Assembly (NCBI GenBank): GCA_963976395.1
Contig: CAXBLG010000094.1
Span: 1-11,295 of the forward strand
DNA: 11,295 nucleotides
Direction: 5' to 3'
Origin: UBA11612 sp963976395
Lineage (GTDB): Bacteria; Pseudomonadota; Alphaproteobacteria; Rhodospirillales; Rhodospirillaceae
Below are positions 1 through 5,355 of this stretch, one piece after another. The position numbers were made by a program, and so were the translations under genes. Under the pieces are notes generated by a model. It was not told the origin of the DNA. It was given only the letters and a program-made list of their open reading frames with translations, and did no database searches. Every line of letters begins with the position of its first letter. The stretch's first letter is position 1.

Positions 1-558
1 CAGATGACTTGCCGCGACCCGCGTTAGAACCGCGCCGGGTAAAGGCGTTTCGCGCCAGACCGCTTCACCTGTCAGGACAGCAGCAAGCGCGCGGGTGGTG
101 GGAACGCCGAGCGCTGCCATGGCTTCGCTAACAATATATTCGCGTAGCACGGGGCCGAGGGCCGCCCGTCCGTCACCTTGACGAGAGTAGGGTGTCGGCC
201 CCGAGCCTTTCAGTTGGATGTCTCGGCGCATGCCGTTCCGGTCTACAATCTCACCCAGAAGAATGGCGCGTCCGTCACCGAGTTGCGGCACAAATGATCC
301 GAATTGATGTCCAGCATAGGCCATCGCCAGAGGCTCACTGCCGTCCGCAACACGGTTGCCGGCCAAAACGTCTATGCCCTCCGGGGTGGCAAGCTTGTCC
401 GGATCAAGATTGAGCTGCCGCGCTAACGTCTCGTTCAGGCGAATAAGCCGAGGCTTGTCGACCGGCGTTGGCGGCAATCGGGCATAGAATGAGTCCGGCA
501 GTCGCGCATAGCTATTGTCGAAGGCGAACAGATTGGGAGTTGGGGGCTGATTGGTCAT
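1..558 (-). CDS. selO: Protein adenylyltransferase SelO (YdiU/UPF0061), N-terminal part
   Basis: The reverse strand reads 186 codons from an ATG at 558 to base 1 without a stop; the gene continues beyond the left edge. The protein starts MTNQPPTPNLFAFDNSYARL and contains the family hallmarks AYAGHQFGSFVPQLGDGRA and KGSGPTPYSRQGDGRAALGP, followed by LREYIVSEAM and ALGVPTTRALA. These are the conserved N-terminal blocks of SelO, a pseudokinase-fold enzyme known to transfer AMP from ATP to Ser/Thr/Tyr of protein targets in oxidative-stress responses. The ribosome-binding site is weak (GGAT just before the start). The gene is transcribed away from the prophage and is almost certainly a host gene. 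The family call is very secure; the substrate in this organism is unknown. Confidence 0.94.
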   Translation of the reverse strand, partial: MTNQPPTPNLFAFDNSYARLPDSFYARLPPTPVDKPRLIRLNETLARQLNLDPDKLATPEGIDVLAGNRVADGSEPLAMAYAGHQFGSFVPQLGDGRAILLGEIVDRNGMRRDIQLKGSGPTPYSRQGDGRAALGPVLREYIVSEAMAALGVPTTRALAAVLTGEAVWRETPLPGAVLTRVAASHL

Positions 559-742
559 GGCATCCGTTCTATCTGAGATAAAGCTCACCCTAATGTAGGA
601 CGTCAGCCGTTGGAACCGGACATGGGCTGTGTGTGCCTTATGTGCGTAAATAGGAGAACGTGCTCGGGTTCGCATTTGGCAAGATGCTGGACCGGCGACG
701 GGTATCACGGGTACACTCAGAAGTCATCGTCTGGAGTTGTTC

Positions 743-1534
743 ATGCCGCTAAAAGATCGTGGGTTTACGCTTATCGAAGTCGCGATCCTGCTCGTGGTTA
801 TTGGCCTGATCGCCGCCGGCGGTCTCGCTATTATCAACCCATTGCTCGACAGTGGCCGCGCCTCGACCACGCTAAAGCGAATGGCCTTGGTTGAAAAAGC
901 GCTGCAATCCTATATTCAGCAGTTCGGATGTTTGCCGTGTCCGGCGAACGGTGCACTTGCTTCGACGGCGGCCGGGAATTTCGGGCGTTCTCTCGATTCC
1001 GCCGGATTGGTTGCTGGGAATTGCACGGCCAATAGTTGCGTGACCGGCACCCTAAGTTACGTGGTTCCTTGGATAACACTGGGTCTTTCCGAGGAGCAGG
1101 CCACGGACGGCTGGAACAGTCGTATTCGCTATTTTGTAGGGGCAGGCACGCCATGTAACGCAGCAGCCGGTCTGCAAGACACCAATGGAATGACTCGGTG
1201 CACCACCACGTCATATCCGGCCGGCAATGTGACGATCACTGATAACGATGGTGTTTTTGCTGCGACGACAAATGCAGCCTACGTCATAGTCAGTAGCGGT
1301 CCCGATCAATCACGGGCCCTCAAATATAGAACCGGGACATTGACGGGAGATCGCTACGCCCAAACCGGAGGCGGCTTGGGGCAGGAAGAAAATTTTGACG
1401 ACGATGCCACTTATTCCTACGGCGATTTCATCAGCGTCAACGGAACGACTCACTTCGACGATATTGTTCGCTACAAATCCGCGCCGGTTATGATTCAGCA
1501 GTGCGGCCCGGGAGCCTGCGGGAACCCATCGTAA
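743..1534 (+). CDS. Type IV pilin/type II secretion pseudopilin-like protein
   Basis: The ATG at 743 is chosen over a TTG at 737 because GGAG at 733-736 lies 6 nt upstream of it. The 263-aa product begins with a short basic leader and a class III prepilin signal: cleavage after Gly7 by prepilin peptidase, then FTLIEVAILLVVIGLIAAGG with the invariant Glu at mature position +5 and a hydrophobic helix to about residue 31. A LPCPA motif with Cys63 and Cys66 follows the helix. The remaining roughly 190 residues are Gly/Ser/Thr-rich and beta-like, ending with two more Cys in CGPGACGNPS. It probably sits in the inner membrane and assembles into a pilus or pseudopilus. No other pilus or secretion gene is adjacent, so its apparatus is unknown. 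The upstream 559-742 region holds no other gene I can support. Confidence 0.83.
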   Translation: MPLKDRGFTLIEVAILLVVIGLIAAGGLAIINPLLDSGRASTTLKRMALVEKALQSYIQQFGCLPCPANGALASTAAGNFGRSLDSAGLVAGNCTANSCVTGTLSYVVPWITLGLSEEQATDGWNSRIRYFVGAGTPCNAAAGLQDTNGMTRCTTTSYPAGNVTITDNDGVFAATTNAAYVIVSSGPDQSRALKYRTGTLTGDRYAQTGGGLGQEENFDDDATYSYGDFISVNGTTHFDDIVRYKSAPVMIQQCGPGACGNPS

Positions 1535-1549
1535 TCAGGCTTACTTAAT

Positions 1550-2353
1550 TTAACTGCCGAGACGTTGTACTCCGACGATGCGGTAAAGGCCGCGAACTTT
1601 ATCCCGGTCAAAGGACTCGCGGGTCTTGGGTGAAAGCAGCGCAAGGCGCACCGCCTTTGCGGTAATTGCGGCGAGGCTGCCGACGATGAAGCCGCCACCT
1701 GTACGTTCAAGCACGACGTCGATGTTATCTCCCTCAAGACTGCGCGCGGGGCTGACATAAAGCATGTCGCCCACATCGAAGCGGGGAGTCATGGTTTCAT
1801 CGGGCATCAAAATGGCAAACGCATTTTCGTCACCAATGAGAAATGGCGGGCGCTGGGTTTTGAGGGGCGCCTTTGAAAAATCTCCGGCGAGCACGTCGAT
1901 GCCCTGGGTGGAGCCGATGAGAACCGGCAAATCTGAAATGCAGTCCTGCTCGTGGGCAAGAACGGTTGTAAACTTACCTTTGCCGGCGGCTTTAGCGGCG
2001 CGAATGATCGGTGCAATGTCGGGGGCGTGCTCAAGCATGCCGAGTTCATAGACGGCAATCGCGGGGGCAAGGTCGGCCAGCGCTGTTTGGTTTATGGATT
2101 GAAGAGGTTTGTCCTTAAGGCATAGGAAGGTTTCGGTCATGAGTGCAAGCATGGTGCTTTGACTCAGCGTGTGGCGCACGGCGCGGTGCATGATTCTATT
2201 GACCGTAGAAGGGGTGAGTCCGGCCGCCCGGGCAAGACCTGTCGCGGATAAACCCGTGAGCGTCAACATCGCGCCAACAAGTTTGCGGGTTTGTTCCTGA
2301 TGCGCGGACACTTCGCCGGCCCGCGTTGGGTCCAACGGTCCGTTACCGTCCAT
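1550..2353 (-). CDS. Phage repressor: HTH plus S24 (LexA/CI-like) C-terminal domain
   Basis: This 267-aa protein has an N-terminal helix-turn-helix (about residues 30-56, ATGLARAAGLTPSTVNRIM) and a C-terminal S24 peptidase-like domain (about 165-260). The S24 domain shows RPPFLIG, then AFAILMPDETMTPRFDVGDM, matching the family pattern AYAxxVxGDSMxPRFxxGD. Such proteins bind operators to hold a prophage silent and dimerise through the C-terminal domain. Two expected catalytic residues look replaced: Thr187 at the Ser of GDSM, and Gly225 where the Lys of the VKRL strand belongs, so self-cleavage may be lost. It is transcribed toward the host pilin gene, with only 15 bp between the two stop codons, and diverges from the gene at 2553. 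The ATG at 2353 has no clear ribosome-binding site. It is the left-most phage gene seen. Confidence 0.85.
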   Translation of the reverse strand: MDGNGPLDPTRAGEVSAHQEQTRKLVGAMLTLTGLSATGLARAAGLTPSTVNRIMHRAVRHTLSQSTMLALMTETFLCLKDKPLQSINQTALADLAPAIAVYELGMLEHAPDIAPIIRAAKAAGKGKFTTVLAHEQDCISDLPVLIGSTQGIDVLAGDFSKAPLKTQRPPFLIGDENAFAILMPDETMTPRFDVGDMLYVSPARSLEGDNIDVVLERTGGGFIVGSLAAITAKAVRLALLSPKTRESFDRDKVRGLYRIVGVQRLGS

Positions 2354-2385
2354 GGCTTTTTTCGTGTTTGCTCAAAACTGCACCG

Positions 2386-2414
2386 TTGAGAAAAGGAGAG
2401 AGTGAGATTATAAT
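2386..2414 (+). promoter_or_regulatory. Rightward sigma-70 promoter in repressor intergenic region
   Basis: TTGAGA at 2386-2391 and a perfect TATAAT at 2409-2414 are separated by 17 bp. It reads toward the 183-aa gene at 2553, leaving a leader of about 130 nt. The -10 element lies in the left arm of an inverted repeat, as expected if the divergent repressor controls it. A second TATAAT at 2421-2426 has no good -35 partner. Confidence 0.6.
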
Positions 2415-2427
2415 TGCTAATATAATC
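2406..2427. promoter_or_regulatory. Inverted repeat, candidate repressor operator
   Basis: GATTATA (2406-2412) and TATAATC (2421-2427) are perfect 7-bp inverted arms around an 8-bp AT-rich spacer. The repeat overlaps the rightward promoter -10 and lies between the divergent repressor and the 183-aa gene. A related AT-rich stretch at 2436-2449 (AATAAT direct repeats, ATTAAT palindrome) could be a second site. That the repressor binds here is inference from position. Confidence 0.45.
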
Positions 2428-2552
2428 GCGCAAAAATAATTAATAATATGCGCATCGGTGCTCTGCTTCACATTAACGCAAAGTCTTGTGTTCCCTGATG
2501 GGTTGATGCCGCCATATCTGGTTTTGGCACCTATCACATTGGAGGATTTGGA

Positions 2553-3104
2553 ATGACGCAGGCGCATATATCTGCGAGATCAGGCGCGACTCGGGCATTG
2601 CCCGTCTGCGGTCGCGGCCGACCGCGGCGTAATCAAGACATCGGACCAACGCCGCAAACGGCGGCAAAATTAGAGCGCGATGTGCTTCTTACGATGTTGG
2701 AAGCCGGGGAACTGACAGCCGAGCAAGAGGCTGCGGGACGAGAGTTGTATGTTATGTGGCGTGCGCTTCAGCGCGGTATGTTCCCTCAAATGAGGGTGGA
2801 CGGTACCGGGCACACTCCAGGACGCCAAAGCGCCCGATCTCCCTTTGGTCGTATGAGTGATTTTGAAGCGAGCGTATGGGCCGATCGCTACAAGCCCTGG
2901 GCTGCCCGCGAAACCAAAACACTTGTGGTGCGGATGCCCAAACTATCGCGCTTAGATTTGGCGCGCCGCATTATCGAATACAATACGCGGCCAGCGTGCG
3001 TGGCCTCGGTCTTCGGTGTGAGCAAAGCGTTTCTCGTTACAGCCCTTCAAGAGTCCTTGGAGTCTTACTGCGTATTTAAAAGAGCAAAAAAGCTATTGAC
3101 ATAA
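2553..3104 (+). CDS. Putative phage DNA-binding regulator (candidate late-gene regulator)
   Basis: GGAGG at 2541-2545 lies 7 nt before the ATG, a strong ribosome-binding site. The 183-aa product is basic. Near its N-terminus it carries an AT-hook-like GRGRPRR (residues 20-26). A helical segment follows (about 36-76, LERDVLLTMLEAGELTAEQE onward), and a C-terminal stretch looks like a helix-turn-helix (about 147-171, VASVFGVSKAFLVTALQES). I do not recognise a named family. It is the only gene between the repressor and the late operon, and a promoter plus terminator-like leader begins at its stop codon. That position and size match lambda- and P22-type late antiterminators (Q, gp23), but no sequence match to Q is visible, so the role is inferred from synteny. 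A small regulator of other early functions is the alternative. Confidence 0.62.
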   Translation: MTQAHISARSGATRALPVCGRGRPRRNQDIGPTPQTAAKLERDVLLTMLEAGELTAEQEAAGRELYVMWRALQRGMFPQMRVDGTGHTPGRQSARSPFGRMSDFEASVWADRYKPWAARETKTLVVRMPKLSRLDLARRIIEYNTRPACVASVFGVSKAFLVTALQESLESYCVFKRAKKLLT

Positions 3105-3125
3105 GCAATAATAATTTGACATAAT
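3096..3125 (+). promoter_or_regulatory. Candidate late promoter with TTGACATAA direct repeat
   Basis: A consensus TTGACA at 3096-3101 is followed after 18 bp by CATAAT (3120-3125, five of six matches), predicting a start near 3132. The nine bases TTGACATAA occur twice, at 3096-3104 and 3116-3124, exactly 20 bp apart, so the second copy overlaps the -10. Such spacing on one face of the helix could suit a regulator. The promoter overlaps the stop codon of the preceding gene and feeds the cell-wall hydrolase operon. Confidence 0.5.
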
Positions 3126-3188
3126 TCGAACTGTGAGAATTGGGGCTTGAGGGGGGTACACATTTTCCCGTCAGCGTAAGGTTTTCAC

Positions 3189-3207
3189 AACAGGCTTAGG
3201 GCCTGTT
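3189..3207 (+). terminator. Leader hairpin 1 (weak terminator or RNA structure)
   Basis: AACAGGC (3189-3195) pairs with GCCTGTT (3201-3207) around a TTAGG loop, giving a 7-bp perfect stem, followed by TGGATTGTT, a poor U-tract. It is the first of three hairpins in the untranslated leader before 3320. Confidence 0.35.
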
Positions 3208-3238
3208 TGGATTGTTATCGGTCCTCTCCTCTATTACT

Positions 3239-3262
3239 GGCCCGCCGTTTCGACGGCGGGTC
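3239..3262 (+). terminator. Rho-independent-type terminator inside the late leader
   Basis: CCCGCCGT (3241-3248) and ACGGCGGG (3253-3260) form an 8-bp GC-rich stem closed by a stable TTCG tetraloop. It is extendable by a G-U and a G-C pair at 3239-3240 and 3261-3262, and ATTTTA follows. It lies about 110-130 nt downstream of the predicted late transcription start and 57 nt before the hydrolase ATG. It either ends the 183-aa gene transcript or acts as a regulated terminator within the late leader. Confidence 0.6.
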
Positions 3263-3272
3263 ATTTTATGTG

Positions 3273-3293
3273 GCGGCGACATCGCATCGCCGC
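3273..3293 (+). other. Leader hairpin 3 upstream of the hydrolase ribosome-binding site
   Basis: GCGGCGA (3273-3279) and TCGCCGC (3287-3293) form a perfect 7-bp stem with a 7-nt loop, ending 14 nt before the GGAG of the next gene. No U-tract follows, so it is more likely leader structure than a terminator. Confidence 0.35.
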
Positions 3294-3319
3294 GCTATCC
3301 AATCACCGGAGAAACTTTA

Positions 3320-3943
3320 ATGCCTAAGTACAAGGGACCGCGCGATGCTGCGCGTGCGCTCCTAGCGCGTGGTATTCGTCTGGATATCGACCAGCCTAAC
3401 GCTTCTGAAATAGTGGGCGAAAATATCGCCGGGACCTCGGTGCAGAGCGGAGTTGGCCCGCCCCCGGGCTATATATCTGAGGACGGGGATGCGGAATTGC
3501 TAGCGCGCATGATTTTCTCGGAAGCTGCTGGGCAAGCACATGCCCCGGCGCTTTATGAGGCGTTGGGATGGACGGCGGTTAATCGTATTGGCGGTAAAGG
3601 GTTTGAGGACCGCAAGAATTTGCATGATGTGATCATGCAAGAGAACGCCTTCGGAACAACGACAGACCTTTGGGATAGGTCTGAAAACACTGCGACGCTT
3701 GAGCCCGGAAATAAGGCCGCATATGAAAAGGCTCTACATACGGCCCGGAGAATACTTAACGGGCAGGTGAAAGACCCGACCCGTGGAGCTACCTACTTTT
3801 ATTCCAGCCTAGACGGTTCACCGCCAGAAGGATTTTTCGTCGACAAGACGAGAGCGGGTATACTCGGGCGCACAAGGGACGATATTATGTACGGCACTGA
3901 AAAAAAGCCGGGACAATTTACGTTCATGTGGGATCAGAGATGA
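3320..3943 (+). CDS. Cell-wall hydrolase, SleB/Hydrolase_2 type (putative endolysin)
   Basis: GGAG at 3308-3311, 8 nt upstream, marks the ATG at 3320. An upstream in-frame start near 3212 would run through the leader hairpins and is rejected. The 207-aa product has the SleB-like catalytic domain from about residue 58 to 175: LARMIFSEAAG with the presumed catalytic Glu68, then WTAVNRI with Asn88-Arg89, a segment around HDVIMQENAFG, and the signature DPTRGATYFY (152-161). Members cleave peptidoglycan glycan strands. As the first gene of the late operon it is the likely lysis enzyme. There is no signal peptide. Instead, residues 1-24 (MPKYKGPRDAARALLARG and onward) match the N-termini of the products at 7760 and 10994. 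A Pro/Gly-rich linker (about 30-55) joins tag and enzyme. The last 4 nt overlap the next start. Confidence 0.84.
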   Translation: MPKYKGPRDAARALLARGIRLDIDQPNASEIVGENIAGTSVQSGVGPPPGYISEDGDAELLARMIFSEAAGQAHAPALYEALGWTAVNRIGGKGFEDRKNLHDVIMQENAFGTTTDLWDRSENTATLEPGNKAAYEKALHTARRILNGQVKDPTRGATYFYSSLDGSPPEGFFVDKTRAGILGRTRDDIMYGTEKKPGQFTFMWDQR

Positions 3944-4353
3944 AGCTTAGCCTGATGACGTTTATGGCAATCCTGCTCCTCGGGGCTTCGCCCAGTGTCG
4001 GCGCAGCAGAGGAAGAGCCTCCGCCGGTGCAGTGTAAGATGGACCCGCGAATCACGGGGCCTTGTTTTCGCGCACATGGAATGCTGTTGAATACCGCAAA
4101 CCGTGGGACTGCGCTGATAGTTTCAGGCTGGTCCCGAGAGTTTAATATTGTCGGCGAAACCTATCCAGAAATTCTGGGCAGAATTTTTGAAGACTTCCAA
4201 GCGCGTGTATATGGCGTATTCGAAATTTGCCCGTTTCATAGTGATCAGGCCGTCAATGGATTTCGTCACTATGGATGCATTGAGTCGGTAGATGATATTC
4301 TCGTTGATCCAGCGCATCCTGAGAGGATATGCGATTTCGTAAAATGCTTGTAG
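3940..4353 (+). CDS. Small exported cysteine-rich protein, unknown function
   Basis: The start ATG at 3940 overlaps the hydrolase stop as ATGA, suggesting translational coupling; an in-frame ATG 12 nt upstream is possible but less well placed. The 137-aa product has a Sec signal peptide (hydrophobic residues 5-16, likely cleavage near Ala23, sequence SVGAAEEE). The mature part contains six cysteines (32, 42, 97, 113, 131, 136), consistent with disulfides in the periplasm. The arrangement PCFRAHG ... FEICPFH ... YGCIES resembles small periplasmic proteins of unknown function in alphaproteobacteria, a resemblance I cannot confirm. It sits between the lysis enzyme and terminase, where it could be a lysis accessory or a lysogen-expressed cargo gene. 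Confidence 0.72.
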   Translation: MKLSLMTFMAILLLGASPSVGAAEEEPPPVQCKMDPRITGPCFRAHGMLLNTANRGTALIVSGWSREFNIVGETYPEILGRIFEDFQARVYGVFEICPFHSDQAVNGFRHYGCIESVDDILVDPAHPERICDFVKCL

Positions 4354-4356
4354 TCG

Positions 4357-4383
4357 GAGTCTCATCAATATGAGCTCGTTTTT
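4357..4383 (+). terminator. Weak hairpin with T-run after 3940 gene
   Basis: GAG-T-CTCAT (4357-4365) pairs with ATGAGCTC (4370-4377) around a CAAT loop, with one bulged T, and GTTTTTG follows. The stem is AT-leaning, so any termination is probably partial. Confidence 0.33.
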
Positions 4384-4424
4384 GTGAGCGGAACTTTATC
4401 CTTTTGCAGGAGCCTAGCGCGGTT

Positions 4425-4895
4425 ATGGAAATAAAAAGAACTCTGGGTCGCTCCCTTCTTATCGCAGCTTTCGGCGTTGCGTGTTTGGCCATGCGGCCTG
4501 CTGCCGCGACCGCGGACCAGTTAATCAGCATTGCTAATTTTGAAATAGGCCACGACGAGCGAATTTTCTCATTTGAAATAGATATCGAGGGAGGCCTTCT
4601 TAAATCTGTGTGCCATATCCCGGAGTGGTGGTCGATCTATGCTGCGAATAAGGTCCATGCGGGCATTGGCATAGAAGGGTGGACCTACTATCAGGAAGAC
4701 GAAGTTCTTGGGCCTGAATCTGGCGATCTTCGAGACTTTTTAATTGCGTCCGCTGCTGAAGATTCCAAAGGGATTTCGGTTGCCGGAACAGTGAATCTTG
4801 TTAAGCGCGATATGGAAACGAACACCAACCAATACAGGGAAGTCAAAATTGTACCTGAACTGGTGTCTCTTTCAGAGGCCACAAGATGCCCCTAA
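4425..4895 (+). CDS. Small exported protein, unknown function
   Basis: The ATG at 4425 gives a clean signal peptide; AGGAG at 4408-4412 is 12 nt away, longer than ideal. A TTG at 4404 would add seven residues but would sit ahead of the AGGAG. The 156-aa product has basic residues 4-9, a hydrophobic core (about 10-23) and a likely signal peptidase I site after Ala30 (AATA/D). The mature 126 residues look like a beta-rich domain (ISIANFEIGHDERIFSFEID, then HIPEWWSI, then a Gly-rich strand region) with two cysteines (63, 155) that could pair. I do not recognise the family. Base composition appears more AT-rich than the terminase and portal genes, which suggests an accessory insertion. It shares the late-operon direction, though hairpins flank it on both sides. 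Confidence 0.7.
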   Translation: MEIKRTLGRSLLIAAFGVACLAMRPAAATADQLISIANFEIGHDERIFSFEIDIEGGLLKSVCHIPEWWSIYAANKVHAGIGIEGWTYYQEDEVLGPESGDLRDFLIASAAEDSKGISVAGTVNLVKRDMETNTNQYREVKIVPELVSLSEATRCP

Positions 4896-4910
4896 CTTAG
4901 TTTTCTGACA

Positions 4911-4926
4911 GCCGGTTATCCCCGGC
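4911..4926 (+). terminator. Short GC hairpin upstream of terminase, weak terminator
   Basis: GCCGG (4911-4915) pairs with CCGGC (4922-4926) around TTATCC, followed by ATTTCCTAGTTTTC. The five-pair stem and interrupted T-run make this a marginal call. It lies between the exported protein gene and the small terminase. Confidence 0.25.
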
Positions 4927-4953
4927 ATTTCCTAGTTTTCTTGGACGTAAACT

Positions 4954-5355
4954 ATGACTGAAAAACCAACGTGCGGACGCGCGAATGGGAAAATACGCGC
5001 GACTCCGCCTCGCGGCGCACACGGACAATTCATACCGAAGGCTGTCCGACGGCCCAGCGCGCGGGAGTTAGACCGCGCGATTATAGCCGGTGTTGCGCAA
5101 GACATGATTGAACACGGCCAAGCTGCCGCCGCCGCTGCGCGTGAGAAAGACCCTCTTGGATATTTGAAGTTCGGCCGGACGTTGGTGCAGGAGCATCAGC
5201 CCAAGCCGCGAACGCGCCAAGCTATTGAGCAGTTAAGTGATGATCAAATCAAAGCTCAAATCGAAACTCACGACAAAGAGATTGCGGCCCTTACTGGCCG
5301 GGCAGATGACGCTGAAGGCGGAGAAGGTGCGGCGTCTGACAACGAGACGTCTTAG
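4954..5355 (+). CDS. Phage terminase small subunit-like protein
   Basis: This 133-aa, strongly charged protein directly precedes and overlaps the large terminase. Its C-terminal half (KDPLGYLKFGRTLVQEHQPK, then IEQLSDDQIKAQIETHDKEI) follows the pattern of alphaproteobacterial small terminases, in which a DP-x-x-YL segment is followed by a helix containing LSDEQL. The N-terminal part (basic, GRANGKIRATPPRGAHGQF) and the ELDRAIIAGVAQDMIEHG helix could contact DNA. Small terminases recognise the packaging site and recruit the large subunit. The ribosome-binding site is weak (GGAC about 7 nt upstream). The role rests on both sequence pattern and gene order. Confidence 0.75.
   Translation: MTEKPTCGRANGKIRATPPRGAHGQFIPKAVRRPSARELDRAIIAGVAQDMIEHGQAAAAAAREKDPLGYLKFGRTLVQEHQPKPRTRQAIEQLSDDQIKAQIETHDKEIAALTGRADDAEGGEGAASDNETS

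Noticed and set aside
610..1214. Open frames at 610-894 (plus) and 834-1214 (minus)
   Set aside because: Both overlap the pilin gene in other frames, lack ribosome-binding sites and have unnatural composition.
3212..3319. Upstream start for the cell-wall hydrolase giving a 243-aa protein
   Set aside because: It would translate through the terminator-like hairpins and has no ribosome-binding site. The ATG at 3320 has GGAG at 8 nt and matches the shared tag start.
5237..5305. Earlier ATG for the large terminase
   Set aside because: Adds a low-complexity Lys/Leu/Arg stretch entirely inside the small-terminase gene, with no ribosome-binding site and no family support.
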